From assembly GCF_051388935.1 (NCBI RefSeq), contig NZ_JBPKBI010000024.1, positions 1 to 64,000 on the forward strand: DNA of 64,000 nt, read 5' to 3'. Source of the stretch: Yinghuangia sp035454725. GTDB taxonomy: Bacteria; Actinomycetota; Actinomycetes; Streptomycetales; Streptomycetaceae. A program made the position numbers and the translations under genes. Below the pieces are notes generated by a model, which was given only the letters and a program-made list of their open reading frames with translations, was not told where the DNA came from and made no database searches. This document shows, piece by piece, positions 21,600 to 33,397 of the stretch. The stretch's first letter is position 1, and every line of letters starts with the position of its first letter.

Positions 21600-24500
21600 G
21601 TGCGCTTGTTCGATACCGGCCGCGCTCCTGAGGCCGAAGAGGCGACGCGACTGCTGACGGCTGCCGAGAGCATGGTGCTGGCGGGGAAATCCGAGAGCGG
21701 CCGCAAACGCTACGAAAGGCTCGCGCAGCGGCTGGACGGGGTCGCGGGGCTGGAAGACCTGCGCGGACGCGCGCTGGCGGGCGCCGCGGCGGCGACGGCG
21801 CAACTCGGGGACGGAAGCGGCGCGCTGGCGCGCTACCGGGAGGCGTTCTGGCTCCTGAACCGCCCGACCTCGGTGCTCCCGGAGTGGGCGCTGCGGCATC
21901 TCGCACACGAGCAAGTCGTCGCGGAGCAACCGGCGTTGGCGCCCGTGCTCGCCTTCCTCGCGGTGGAGTCGACACACCCGCTGGCTGCCGCGATGACGGA
22001 GTGGGTCCAACAGTGGTGCCGGTCCGGCGACGACACGGTGACCGGGGCAGTGGTCACCGCGCTGCCCCGGACGGAGTGGGCGGTGCTGGCCCGTGCGTCC
22101 GCGCTGCGCCGTGCGAAGAGGCTCGGCGAGGCCGCGGAACTGCTCGCCGCCGCGGCGTGCCCGCCGACCGACCAAGTCGCCTTCGCGCACGGGGTCGTTC
22201 TTCTGACACTGGGCCGACACCACGCGGCGGTCGATGCTTTCACGCTCGCGCATGGCCGGCCGCGATCGCCCCACCGCCATCCCTGGTCGCGCGGACCGCA
22301 GTTGCCGGGCGAGGCGCTGCTGTACCGGGCGATGTCCCGCGACGCCGCGGGCGACGCGGCCGGCGCCGGGGCGGACCTGGCTGCGGCGGCGGAGATCCTG
22401 CCCGATGATCCCCGGGTGCTGTACGCGCTGGGGGCGGCCGCGCTCCGCGAAGGGCGCGACGGCGAGGCGCAGCCGCGCTTCGAGGCCGTCCTGGCGGCCG
22501 ACCCGCACCATGCCGGAGCGCACTTGGGCCTGGGACTGGTGTACGAGCGAACGGACCGCCCGGTCGAGGCCGCGGCGGCGTACCGGAGCGCGGGACCGGT
22601 CACGCCGCGCGTCCGCGTCCGCCTGGCGTGCGTGCTCACGGCTGCCGGGCTGCCCGAACAGGCCGTCGCGCTCTGGTCGGACGCGCCTGTGCCCGGGGCC
22701 GACCGGACGCGGTGGGACGACGCGGAGCCGGTCCGCGAAGACGCCTTCCACTTGGCCGCCGCCTACTTCGCCGCGGGAGACCACGAACGCGCCGCCCGGC
22801 TGTGGGGGCTCTCCGTCCCGGGCAACGCCGCGCTGGTGTGGGACCACCAGGCGCGCGGCGCGCTCGCGGCGGGACGCGTCGACGAAGCCCGCGCGCTGTG
22901 GCGGCGCTGCGTCGCGTCGGGCGGGAAGGCCGTGTTGTACCGGCGGCCCTTGGGCGAGGCTTCGTTCCGTGCGGCGACGCACGCGTTGGTCGCGCGCGAC
23001 GCCGGTGCGGCCGAGGAGGCGCTGCGCGAGGTGGCGTCGCTGCTCGGCGACGAGGTGAGGGTCCGTTCGGCCCAGGGCGCCTTGGCGCTGCTCCAGGGGC
23101 GGGCGGGCGACGCGGCGTCGCTGCTCGCCGCGATCAAGGGCCGGCCGCGCGACCGCTACCACTTGGCGGTCGCCCGCCTGGCCGACGCGCGTCCCGCGCG
23201 TACCCTCGCCCTGCTCGACGCCGACTCGGACGACCTCGCCGCGGTGCGGCTGCGGGCGGTGCTCGCGTTCCGCGCCGGGAACTGGACGGCCGCTTACGAG
23301 GGGTTCCGCTTGTGTCTGCGTGCCCTGCGTCCCAAGGTCGAGCGGGATTACGTGGTGATCCCCGCGGGCCCGCGGACAGGGGCCGCCGACGCCTCGGACG
23401 GCCTGACGGCCCCCGCGGGCACGTCCGGTGTACGACGGCCTGGTGGCCTCACGGAAGCGGACTCCCCCGAGTGTGGGATCTGCGGCCGTGTGCACGCGGC
23501 ACCCGGCCCGTGCGGGACCTGTGGCGCGGCCGTGTTGGAGGCCGCGGTCGCCGCCGCCCGAGGTGCGGGGGTTCACCCGGGGCTGCTGCTGACCGGTTGG
23601 GAGGGCACGGCGCTGCACGCGGAGGCGTCCCGGCTGCGCGCTCTGCTCCTCGCCGAGGAGGGCGAAATCGACGCCGCGCTGGCGTTGTTGGAACCCGGGA
23701 ACGCGGCGCGCGCGCCTCTGGTGACCCGCCGGGCCGCCGAGCCCGGACGCTCCCAGGCGGATGTGCTCGCCGACCTGCGCGAGGCGGCCGGACTACCGGA
23801 CCACCATCCGGGAGTCGACACCGCGCTGGCCGTGCTCGCCGAGGAAGGGGCGCTGTTGGCCGATGCCGACGGCGAACCCGCACGTGCCGTCGAGGCGTTG
23901 CGTTCGATTCTGCGTGAGCGCGGCACGACCGAGCTGCGAGTGCTGCATTCACTCGCGATCGCGGCCCATCGCGCGGCGGCCACCGATCCGACCGCCGAGC
24001 AGTGGGACTGGGTGCTCGGCTGTTGGGCGGCCGTCCTGCACTCCCCCGGTTTCTGGGAGCAGGTCGAGGAGGCCACCGGGCGCACGGTCGAGGCCGCGCA
24101 GCGTGACGCGGCGCGCGATGCGATCGGCGACCGCATACGTCAGGACCTCGCAGCCTGGGACGCATCCCAGAGCGTCTCCCGCGACTCCGCCGACGCGGCC
24201 GAGGTCCGCTGGGGCCTGGAGTGGGAGGCCGCCCGGCTGGCCTCCGGTCAGCCGGGGCTCGTGGCCGGGCCGCGACTGCTGGACCTGCTGGCCGGGGATG
24301 GTGTCGCCGACGCCGCCGCACGTCGCGCGGCGTGGCGGAAGGACACCGGTGCCGAAGGCGCCGCGCTGTTCGGGCCGCTCGGCACCGCTCACCATCTGCT
24401 CGGGCGCGGCAGGCCGGAGGCCGCGGCGGCGGTCTTGCGCGTCCAGGCTGACGAACAGGTGCCGGGGGCAGGGGCGTTGCTGGCCATGACGCTGCTGGCG

Positions 24501-25526
24501 GTGGCCCGCGAGCATCACCGGCACCGGGAATGGGCCCAAGTACTCGGTGTGTTGGCCGAGTCCGGCGAGCGTACGGCCGAAACCGCGGAGCTGGCCGCGG
24601 CGGCGGGTGTCAACGCGGCGCGTGAGTGGCTGCACGACCACATCGACGACCAGAAGGGCGCCGTCGACCTCTTGGAACGCGCACACCATCTCGCCCCCGA
24701 CGACGCCGGTCTGCGCGAGAACCTGGCCGCCGCGTACCTCCAGTTCGGCCGCAAGGTCAACAATGAGCAGAAGGACTACGCCCGCGCCGTGGACCTCATG
24801 CGCAAGGCCCGCTCGCTGACCGCCGAACCCGGTGGCATGGACAAGGAGTTCGTCGCGGTTCTCGGGAACCTCGCCTGGCAGAGACTCGGCGACGGGGAAC
24901 CGACACGCCGTCAACTGACGCTCGCCGCACCGTTATTCGCGCAGATCGCCGCGATCTCCGGTGCCGAGGCCGACCTGCTCAACGCCGCGGGCGTGTACGC
25001 CAGGCTCGCCCACGCGAGTGCGGACGCCGGCCACCGGGATCAGGCGGTGCAGGCCATGATGCGGTCCCTCGACCACGACCCGGAGTGGGACGGCCGCGAC
25101 CGCCAGGCGGCGGCGAAGACCCGGCTGAGCCGCTTCTTCCGGTACAAGCTGGTCGAAAACCCGGACGCCTCGTTCAAAGCCAAGCGCGCCTGGCTCAACA
25201 AGGCCGCGGAGTACGACGAGGAGGACACCGCCTCGGCGTACGGGCTGCTGCTCCACAACGAAGGCGTCGCGCAAGCCGAACGCAAGAAGTTCCCGCAGGC
25301 GGTGGATCTGCTGCGGCAGTCGCTGGAACGCACCGGCGACACGCTGACACGGCAGCAGCTCGCGCAAGTGCTGGCGGCCTGGGCGGTGGACCACGCCAAC
25401 CAGGGCGATTGGGCAGCCGCACACCGGCACATCACGGACGCCCTCCGGCACGACCCGCGCGACTTCCACATCCGCTTGCTCGCCGATCAGATCGAGACCG
25501 GCCTGCGCCGGTACCAGCGCTGGTGA
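21600..25526 (+). CDS. Giant TPR protein with a zinc ribbon, first gene of the Hsp70 operon
   Basis: 1308 residues from GTG 21600 after a G-rich ribosome site. The protein is almost wholly alpha-helical with repeated TPR-like units, for example YALGAAALREGRDGEAQPRF, GLGLVYERTDRPVEAAAAYR, and near the C-terminus LRENLAAAYLQFGRKVNN and GDWAAAHRHITDALRHDPRD. In the middle (residues 625-641) a CGIC...CGTC zinc ribbon splits two helical halves. No signal peptide or membrane segment is seen, so it is probably cytoplasmic. It is followed within 11 bases by the J-like gene, with GAGGAG overlapping the end. TPR proteins often hold chaperones or clients; here it may be the scaffold of the Hsp70 set. 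The function is otherwise unknown. Confidence 0.88.
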   Translation: MRLFDTGRAPEAEEATRLLTAAESMVLAGKSESGRKRYERLAQRLDGVAGLEDLRGRALAGAAAATAQLGDGSGALARYREAFWLLNRPTSVLPEWALRHLAHEQVVAEQPALAPVLAFLAVESTHPLAAAMTEWVQQWCRSGDDTVTGAVVTALPRTEWAVLARASALRRAKRLGEAAELLAAAACPPTDQVAFAHGVVLLTLGRHHAAVDAFTLAHGRPRSPHRHPWSRGPQLPGEALLYRAMSRDAAGDAAGAGADLAAAAEILPDDPRVLYALGAAALREGRDGEAQPRFEAVLAADPHHAGAHLGLGLVYERTDRPVEAAAAYRSAGPVTPRVRVRLACVLTAAGLPEQAVALWSDAPVPGADRTRWDDAEPVREDAFHLAAAYFAAGDHERAARLWGLSVPGNAALVWDHQARGALAAGRVDEARALWRRCVASGGKAVLYRRPLGEASFRAATHALVARDAGAAEEALREVASLLGDEVRVRSAQGALALLQGRAGDAASLLAAIKGRPRDRYHLAVARLADARPARTLALLDADSDDLAAVRLRAVLAFRAGNWTAAYEGFRLCLRALRPKVERDYVVIPAGPRTGAADASDGLTAPAGTSGVRRPGGLTEADSPECGICGRVHAAPGPCGTCGAAVLEAAVAAARGAGVHPGLLLTGWEGTALHAEASRLRALLLAEEGEIDAALALLEPGNAARAPLVTRRAAEPGRSQADVLADLREAAGLPDHHPGVDTALAVLAEEGALLADADGEPARAVEALRSILRERGTTELRVLHSLAIAAHRAAATDPTAEQWDWVLGCWAAVLHSPGFWEQVEEATGRTVEAAQRDAARDAIGDRIRQDLAAWDASQSVSRDSADAAEVRWGLEWEAARLASGQPGLVAGPRLLDLLAGDGVADAAARRAAWRKDTGAEGAALFGPLGTAHHLLGRGRPEAAAAVLRVQADEQVPGAGALLAMTLLAVAREHHRHREWAQVLGVLAESGERTAETAELAAAAGVNAAREWLHDHIDDQKGAVDLLERAHHLAPDDAGLRENLAAAYLQFGRKVNNEQKDYARAVDLMRKARSLTAEPGGMDKEFVAVLGNLAWQRLGDGEPTRRQLTLAAPLFAQIAAISGAEADLLNAAGVYARLAHASADAGHRDQAVQAMMRSLDHDPEWDGRDRQAAAKTRLSRFFRYKLVENPDASFKAKRAWLNKAAEYDEEDTASAYGLLLHNEGVAQAERKKFPQAVDLLRQSLERTGDTLTRQQLAQVLAAWAVDHANQGDWAAAHRHITDALRHDPRDFHIRLLADQIETGLRRYQRW

Positions 25527-25536
25527 GGAGTGTCTG

Positions 25537-25971
25537 TTGCCACCACTCGACCCGTCGCCCTACGTCGTCCTGGGCCTCCCGCCCGACGCGACCGTCAAGG
25601 ATGTCAACGCCGCCGTCGCCCGGGCCGTCCGCGCCGGGAGGTTCACGCGGCAGCAGATCAACGCCGCGACCGTCCTGCTGCGCAACCCCGCGCGGCGCCT
25701 GGAGGCCGACGTCCGGCGCCACCTGCCGCGCCCGCCCGCAGCGGACGTCACCGCCGAACTGGCCGAGGCGGCTCGCGAACCCCTGCTGCCGACCCCCGTC
25801 CCGGGCCAACTGCCGGACCCCGGGACCCTGGTGGTGCTGCGGCACGCCGAGACGGCCGCCGACTGGGAGGACCCGCCCGCGTTGGACACCTCCGCGCAAC
25901 GCCCGGACACACCCGAGGAGTTCCGCCCGGACCCGGCCTTGCTTCTGCCTCCGCTGCCGCTCCCGGAGTGA
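25537..25971 (+). CDS. J-domain-like small protein lacking HPD
   Basis: 144 residues. TTG at 25537 has GAGGAG six bases upstream, coupled to the TPR gene stop. Residues 6-60 resemble a J domain at both ends: SPYVVLGLPPDATVKDVNAA (helices I-II) and INAATVLLRNPARRLEADVR (helix III-IV). The HPD loop that stimulates Hsp70 ATPase is absent; the corresponding loop reads VRAGRFTRQQ. The C-terminal half is Pro-rich with no recognised fold. Given its neighbours it may be a degenerate cochaperone that docks to the Hsp70 without the usual stimulation. The similarity is partial, so the assignment is tentative. Confidence 0.6.
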   Translation: MPPLDPSPYVVLGLPPDATVKDVNAAVARAVRAGRFTRQQINAATVLLRNPARRLEADVRRHLPRPPAADVTAELAEAAREPLLPTPVPGQLPDPGTLVVLRHAETAADWEDPPALDTSAQRPDTPEEFRPDPALLLPPLPLPE

Positions 25972-26013
25972 CCCGTACGCCCGCCTGCCGCCCGCCCCGC
26001 CCCAAGGAGCACG

Positions 26014-26973
26014 ATGTCGGACACGCCCGTGACCACCGAACCACCGTGGCTGACCGCCCGGCCGCTGCCGGTCCCGGCAGGAGCGCGCGAAGTCGACCTG
26101 GCGAAGTCGTTCGGCCGACTGCTGATCCGCGCGTCCGCCCTGCGGCAGCGGCGCGCGGAGGACGCGCGGGAGGCCCGGGACCGGGAACAGCAGCTCCTGA
26201 TGGCGCTGATCGAGACGGACGACGACCTCATGGCCCTCCACCGCGGCCGAAGTCTCGCCCCGAGCCGCGCGGCCGGCGTCGACGCGGTGCGCAGGCGGTT
26301 GCACCGGCGGCTCGCGGCGTTCGGTGTCAAGGAGATCGAGTTGGTCGGGCGGACGGTGAACACCGCGTACGCCGAGATCGCCGGCACGGAGGAGACGGAC
26401 GCCGTCGCACCGGACACCGTGGTCGAGACAATGGCCGCGTGCTTCGTCCGGGACGGCGAAGTACTGCGCCCGGCACAGGTGTTCGTCGCAGTGGCGCCGA
26501 GCGTACGCCCGCAGGAGGAGGTCGCCCCCGCGGACACCGGCGAACGGAAGTCGCAGGACGGGCAACCGACGGCCACCGAGCCCCCCATCGCACCGAGCGG
26601 CGCCCCCGCCGACCCTGCCGCCGCTGCCGACCCGGCCGCCGCTGCACCGACTGCGCTGTCGGTTGACAGCGTGCGGGCCATCGCGGCACCCGTATCGCCG
26701 ACCAATTCGCTGCCGGGCGCGCAGCCGTCCGGTACACCGCACGCACCGCCGACATCGTCCGACTCGTCCGACTCCTTTGCCGCGCCGCCGGCCTGCGCCA
26801 CGCAGGCGCCCGGCCCGTCGTCCGACAGCGGGGAGCCGCTCGTCCGCTCCGAGGACGACGCCGAGTCCCGGCCCCGCCGGGCCGGGGCCAAGCGCGAGCA
26901 GCCGAAGCGCACCACGCGGGCGAAGCGCAAGACCTCGGCGGCGCGCGACGGAAAGCCGGGGCAGCCCCGCTGA
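26014..26973 (+). CDS. GrpE-like nucleotide exchange factor with a long basic tail
   Basis: 319 residues from ATG 26014 (AAGGAG upstream). Residues 20-155 follow the GrpE plan: a charged helix (SALRQRRAEDAREARDREQQ), then LLMALIETDDDLMALHRG, then LHRRLAAFGVKEIELVGRTV, and the end strand CFVRDGEVLRPAQVFVAVAP, close to the GrpE signature around the beta-domain. Residues ~165-319 are a Pro/Ala/Ser-rich, probably disordered tail ending in a strongly basic patch (KREQPKRTTRAKRKTS), which could touch nucleic acid or ribosomes. It sits directly before the Hsp70 gene, as expected for an exchange factor dedicated to it. Confidence 0.72.
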   Translation: MSDTPVTTEPPWLTARPLPVPAGAREVDLAKSFGRLLIRASALRQRRAEDAREARDREQQLLMALIETDDDLMALHRGRSLAPSRAAGVDAVRRRLHRRLAAFGVKEIELVGRTVNTAYAEIAGTEETDAVAPDTVVETMAACFVRDGEVLRPAQVFVAVAPSVRPQEEVAPADTGERKSQDGQPTATEPPIAPSGAPADPAAAADPAAAAPTALSVDSVRAIAAPVSPTNSLPGAQPSGTPHAPPTSSDSSDSFAAPPACATQAPGPSSDSGEPLVRSEDDAESRPRRAGAKREQPKRTTRAKRKTSAARDGKPGQPR

Positions 26974-27020
26974 CACCAGACCGTTCGGCCACAGCGCACG
27001 TCCACGAGGGGATCACCGCA

Positions 27021-29554
<2,534 letters not shown>

Positions 29555-29558
<4 letters not shown>

Positions 29559-29830
29559 GCGCGGACGCGCCCGCGGTGGTCTGCCCGGTGTGCCGCGTCG
29601 AGGCGGATGCGGAGTCGCTCCAATGCCCGGAGTGTGCCGAGGACTTGGCTGCCCTGGCACACCTGGCGTACGCCGGCCGGATGCACTACAACACGGCGCT
29701 GGAGCACGCCCGCAACGGCGAGTGGGAGGCGGCCCGGGACGCGGTCGGGGCGGCCCTGGCCCACGAGCCGGGCCTCGCACCGGCGGTGGCGCTGCGGGAC
29801 GCCTTGGTGACGGAGGGGCGCACGGGCTGA
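29555..29830 (+). CDS. Small zinc-ribbon protein closing the Hsp70 operon
   Basis: 91 residues. GTG at 29555 overlaps the Hsp70 stop (GTGA). The N-terminus carries one zinc ribbon (Cys 10, 13, 24, 27; VVCPVCRVEA and LQCPECAED). The rest is a single TPR-like hairpin: HLAYAGRMHYNTALEHARNG then WEAARDAVGAALAHEP. It looks like a miniature of the zinc ribbon plus TPR combination in the first gene of the operon. It may be an adaptor between the Hsp70 zinc array and the TPR protein. I do not know a named family. Confidence 0.75.
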
Positions 29831-29835
29831 CGTGG

Positions 29836-29921
29836 GCCCGCGCGGGCAAGGGGCACGGGCGGGCAAAGGGGACCGCGCGGGCAAAGGGGCGTGGGCGGGC
29901 AAAGGGGCGTGGGCGGGGTCG
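29836..29921 (+). repeat. 18-bp tandem repeat after the Hsp70 operon
   Basis: About four and a half imperfect copies of an 18-base unit, consensus CGTGGGCGGGCAAAGGGG, with clean copies at 29854-29871, 29872-29889 and 29890-29907. They lie right after the last stop. No coding signal or hairpin with a T tract is visible. Confidence 0.75.
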
Positions 29922-30039
29922 ACCGCAAGGGCCCGGAACGCCGCCTTTTCCCGGTCCGCCGGCGGCCGTGACGCAGATAACTTCCTCTTGCCCTCCACGG
30001 CGTTATACGTTCGTGCAGACACGTTTTCATGCACTCGCC

Positions 30040-30047
30040 TAAAAATG
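30040..30047 (+). promoter_or_regulatory. TAAAAATG word, possible -10 element
   Basis: TAAAAATG lies 20 bases before the ATG at 30068 in an otherwise GC-rich region. The same word occurs in two other promoter regions (20407-20414 minus strand, 41399-41406). No clear -35 is seen. Confidence 0.3.
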
Positions 30048-30067
30048 CCTCCCACCGGAAGGACGCC

Positions 30068-30625
30068 ATGTCCGTCGAGGACGAGCTCAACGAACTCCGC
30101 CGCGAACTGCGCCACGTCACCGACCGCATGGCGATCCTCGACTGCGTCATGAAGCAGTCGCGCGGCCACGACCGCCACGACGTCGAGCTGATGGCGAGCG
30201 TCTACCACCACGACGGCACCGACGAGCACGGGCCCGTCGTCAAGTCGGGCCCCGAGTACGGCGAGTACGCCAACCAGGCCCACTCATCGGTGTTCATCGA
30301 CCACCTGCACAACATCACCACCCACACGTGCGAGATCGACGGCGACGAAGCCCACTGCGAGAGCTACGTCATCGGCGCGATGCGCGCCCGCGACGGCAAG
30401 AGCGTCCACCTTTTCGGAGGCCGCTACCTCGACCGCCTCGAACGCCGCGACGGCACCTGGAAGATCGCCCTGCGCCGCTGCACCCTGGAATGGACCATGA
30501 CCGGCGACACCTCACTCCTGTCCTCCGGAGCGTTCGCCGGGTTCGTCAAGGGCACCTGGGACAAGAACGACCCGTCGTACGCACGGCCGTTGACGCTGGA
30601 CAAGACCCCCGTCGAACACTGGTGA
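30068..30625 (+). CDS. SnoaL/NTF2-like protein
   Basis: 185 residues from ATG 30068, with GGAAGG upstream. The pattern is that of SnoaL-like ring hydrolases/isomerases/dehydratases and related NTF2 folds: helix VTDRMAILDCVMKQSRGHDR, DVELMASVYHHDGTDEHGPV, a His/Thr-rich middle (HNITTHTCEIDGDEAHCESY), and the closing strands HLFGGRYLDRLERRDGTWKI with RRCTLEWTM. Conserved Asp and His residues line the pocket in this family, but the reaction varies widely. It stands at the head of the catabolic island after the tandem repeat. The substrate is not predictable. Confidence 0.82.
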   Translation: MSVEDELNELRRELRHVTDRMAILDCVMKQSRGHDRHDVELMASVYHHDGTDEHGPVVKSGPEYGEYANQAHSSVFIDHLHNITTHTCEIDGDEAHCESYVIGAMRARDGKSVHLFGGRYLDRLERRDGTWKIALRRCTLEWTMTGDTSLLSSGAFAGFVKGTWDKNDPSYARPLTLDKTPVEHW

Positions 30626-30961
30626 GCGACGAGTGTGCGGCCGGTGCGCGCCCACAACGGACGGGCACCGGCCGCCCGTTCGCCTGAAAGCCCGTTCGAG
30701 AGACTCGTTCAGGCCGATGTTCGCCCACGAGGAGACCACCGCGCCGCGATGTCGGACTCCTTGCCGTTGTCGCCGGCCATGATCTCGCCGACTTGGTCCT
30801 GCGCGGCAGCCGTTCCGGCCGAGGCCCACTCCTTGCCGACGGTCTACGAGGGCGCGAACTGAGTGAAAAGGCAGCGCTCTTGACCTTGAGCGGCAAAGTA
30901 CCGCATGTCAATATCGATGTCGATTTCGGAATATGCCGCGAAACCGCGACTCGGGAGTGCC
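30626..30961. other. Intergenic region
   Basis: No gene is supported. A GC3-rich minus-strand stretch at about 30715-30850 reads VGKEWASAGTAAAQDQ without a start and could be a relic, but I cannot assign it. TTGACC at about 30882 may belong to a promoter for the phosphotransferase gene. Confidence 0.4.
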
Positions 30962-32032
30962 GTGACGACTGAGACCTTCCCCGCGGCTCCCCCCACCCTG
31001 CGCGAATTCCTGTCGCCCACCTGGCTCGACGCGGCGCTCGGCTCCCGTTTCCCCGGCGTGGCAGTCACCAAGGTCATACCCGGCCCCGTGGTCAGCCGAG
31101 TCTCCACCAACGCACGCTTCCGCATCGAGTGCGCGGACGGCCTCCCCGACGGCCTCTCCCCCGACCTGTGCGCCAAGGGCTATTTCACGGACGTGGGCGG
31201 GGAAGCGGGCTGGCAGGCCCGCCATGCCGGGGTGTTCGAGGTCTCGTTCTACCGGGACCTGGCCGCTGCCAGCGGCGTCCGTACGCTGCGCAGCGTGTAC
31301 GCCGGCGTCGACCCGGAAACGCGGCACGGCGCGATCATCACCGAGGACGTCGTCGCGCAGGGAGCCGAATTCCTCGACCCCACCAGCGAGTACACCCCGG
31401 ACTCGGCCGCCGAGAGCCTTGCGCAGCTCGCCGTCCTGCACGGCGCGACCTGGGGGGATCCGGCGCTCCGCACGGCGGACTGGCTGACGCCGCGACTGGA
31501 GACGTACTCGCGGGGGCGTGGCCTTGCCGAGATCCGCGGCAACTTCGAAAGCGACATCGGCGCGGGAGTACCGGAGGAAGTCCGGGACGCGGAAAGGCTT
31601 TTCGACGGTCACCGGGCCCTCGCCGCCCAGACGCGCGACGCGGAACCGTGGTCGGTGATCCACGGTGACGCGCATGTCGGCAACCTCTTCCTGGACGGCG
31701 ACGGGCGGCCGTCGTTCCTGGACTGGCAGCTCGTGCAGCGCGGCCCGTGGTACGTCGACGTCGGGTACCACCTCGCCTCCACACTCACCGTCGAGGACCG
31801 TCGGCGCAGCGAGCACGACCTCGTACGCCACTACCTCGACCGGCTGCGCGCCGCGGGCGTCGACGCCCCGTCGTGGGACGACGCCTGGCGGGGCATCCGC
31901 CGGGGCATCGTCCACGGCTTCTACCTCTGGGGCATCACCCAGAAGGTCGCCCCGCCGATGACCACCGCGCTTCTGCACCGCCTCGGCACCGCGGCCGCCG
32001 ACCACGACGCCTTCGCGGCGGTGGGCGTGTGA
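30962..32032 (+). CDS. Phosphotransferase of the aminoglycoside/EcKinase-like superfamily
   Basis: 356 residues from GTG 30962 (GGGAG just upstream); an earlier ATG at 30905 would add 19 residues of low quality. The catalytic signature is intact: VIHGDAHVGNLFLDGDGRPS followed by FLDWQLVQRGPWYVDVGYHL, giving the Brenner HGD...N and the metal-binding D. The N-lobe contains SRVSTNARFRIE and AKGYF with the probable ATP-binding Lys. Such enzymes phosphorylate small hydroxylated substrates (antibiotics, choline, sterols or acyl compounds). The neighbouring LLM, P450 and amidohydrolase genes suggest a catabolic intermediate rather than resistance. This part is inference. Confidence 0.85.
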   Translation: MTTETFPAAPPTLREFLSPTWLDAALGSRFPGVAVTKVIPGPVVSRVSTNARFRIECADGLPDGLSPDLCAKGYFTDVGGEAGWQARHAGVFEVSFYRDLAAASGVRTLRSVYAGVDPETRHGAIITEDVVAQGAEFLDPTSEYTPDSAAESLAQLAVLHGATWGDPALRTADWLTPRLETYSRGRGLAEIRGNFESDIGAGVPEEVRDAERLFDGHRALAAQTRDAEPWSVIHGDAHVGNLFLDGDGRPSFLDWQLVQRGPWYVDVGYHLASTLTVEDRRRSEHDLVRHYLDRLRAAGVDAPSWDDAWRGIRRGIVHGFYLWGITQKVAPPMTTALLHRLGTAAADHDAFAAVGV

Positions 32033-32551
32033 CGAGCGGCTCCTGACCGCGTTCGACCCCACGTACGCGGCGTGGCGAGCGACATCAACGAACCGGGCCG
32101 GGCCAGACCGGGCCGAACCGTGCCGTGCCGTGCCGTGCCACGAACTCAGCGCTCTACGTGTCGCGGTCGCGGCGACGTGACCGTAGACGACGGCGCGCGG
32201 CCTTGGCGGTCCTGGCGACCGAGCGCTTCAGCGGACCCGACATCGCGACGGCCAACGCGAGCAGGGCTGTGTCCGACGAGTCGGTCGCACACGACCCCGC
32301 GGCGTGGCGCAGAGCAGAACCTGTCCCTCAAAGGGGTGTTTCCGACGGTCGCGGCGCCCGCGTGAACGCCACTGCCCGCGCTGCCAGTTCGGCCGGGATT
32401 CGTGCGGGCCGCACTGTCCCCCGCCTCGTGCACGCGGTCGGGTGGCGGCCCCGCGGCTGTGCGTGTCCCGGCATGGGCCACGATGACAGCAAGACCGGAA
32501 CGATCACTTGTGCGGCGCGGAGCCGCCGCACCGTGGCTGGAAGGGGCCCGC
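32033..32551. other. Intergenic region with a short GTGCC repeat
   Basis: About 520 bases without a supported gene. Four direct GTGCC copies occur near 32117-32142. The last 20 bases carry GGAAGGGG, the ribosome site of the following gene. No operator is obvious. Confidence 0.45.
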
Positions 32552-33397
32552 ATGGACATCGGCCTGCACCTCGGGAGCGTCAACCTCAGGCACTGGGCCT
32601 CGGTCGCGGAGGAGGCGGATCGGCTCGGGTTCGAATCGCTGTGGATCCCCGAACACCTCGTGGTGCCGGTCGATGTCGCCGGCAGCCCGCACGAGGGGGC
32701 GGACCATCCGCCGATTCCCTCCGACATCCCGATCCTCGACCCGCTCGGCGTGCTGAGCCATCTCGCCGCCCGCACCGAACGCATCCGACTCGGGACGCAC
32801 GTCTACAACATCGGTCTGCGGCACCCGTTCACCACCGCGCGCGCGGCGGTGACCGTGGACATGCTGTCCGGCGGTCGACTGTCCCTCGGCGTCGGTGTCG
32901 GCTGGCTGCGGGCGGAGTGGGACGCGGTGGGCCTGGACTTCGACCGACGGGGTGCGCGGGTGGACGAAGCGCTCGCGGTGTGCCGTCGGCTGTGGAGCGA
33001 ACCGGTCGTCGAACACCACGGCGAATTCTTCGACTTCGGACTGGTCGCGTTCGAGCCCAAGCCGGTGCGGCCGGGCGGTCCCGACGTCCACATCGGCGGC
33101 GACGGCCCGGCGGCGCTGCGCCGGGCGGCGACCGTGGGCACCGGTTGGATGCCGATGAACCACACCATCGACGACCTGCCGCGCTCCCTCGCCCGCCTCT
33201 CCGAGCTCGCCGAACGCGCGGGCCGTACCGACCCGATCGAGGTCACGCTCGCCGTCGACGACGTCAGGACGCCGACGGACGTCGAACGCTACGCGGAGGC
33301 AGGGGTGACACGCCTGATCGTTACTCCTTGGACGCGTTCCCGGGACGCGTCCGACGGCATGCGGCGGTTCGCCGAGACCGTACTCGCGCAAGCCTGA
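32552..33397 (+). CDS. LLM-class F420-dependent oxidoreductase (second copy)
   Basis: 281 residues. ATG 32552 follows GGAAGGGG and starts exactly at the family N-terminus (MDIGLHLGSVNLRHWASVAE). Other marks: DRLGFESLWIPEHLVVP, RIRLGTHVYNIGLRHPFTTA, LSGGRLSLGVGVGWLRAEWD, FEPKPVRPGGPDVHIGGDGP and TVGTGWMPMNH. It is only distantly similar to the enzyme at 20507. The short length and PSDIPILDPLGVLSHLAA segment fit the TIGR-type F420 subfamily common in actinomycetes. It converges on the P450 operon. The substrate is unknown. Confidence 0.88.
   Translation: MDIGLHLGSVNLRHWASVAEEADRLGFESLWIPEHLVVPVDVAGSPHEGADHPPIPSDIPILDPLGVLSHLAARTERIRLGTHVYNIGLRHPFTTARAAVTVDMLSGGRLSLGVGVGWLRAEWDAVGLDFDRRGARVDEALAVCRRLWSEPVVEHHGEFFDFGLVAFEPKPVRPGGPDVHIGGDGPAALRRAATVGTGWMPMNHTIDDLPRSLARLSELAERAGRTDPIEVTLAVDDVRTPTDVERYAEAGVTRLIVTPWTRSRDASDGMRRFAETVLAQA

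Noticed and set aside
30715..30850. Minus-strand GC3-rich stretch as a gene
   Set aside because: No start, no ribosome site and no recognised family. It may be a relic but is not supportable.
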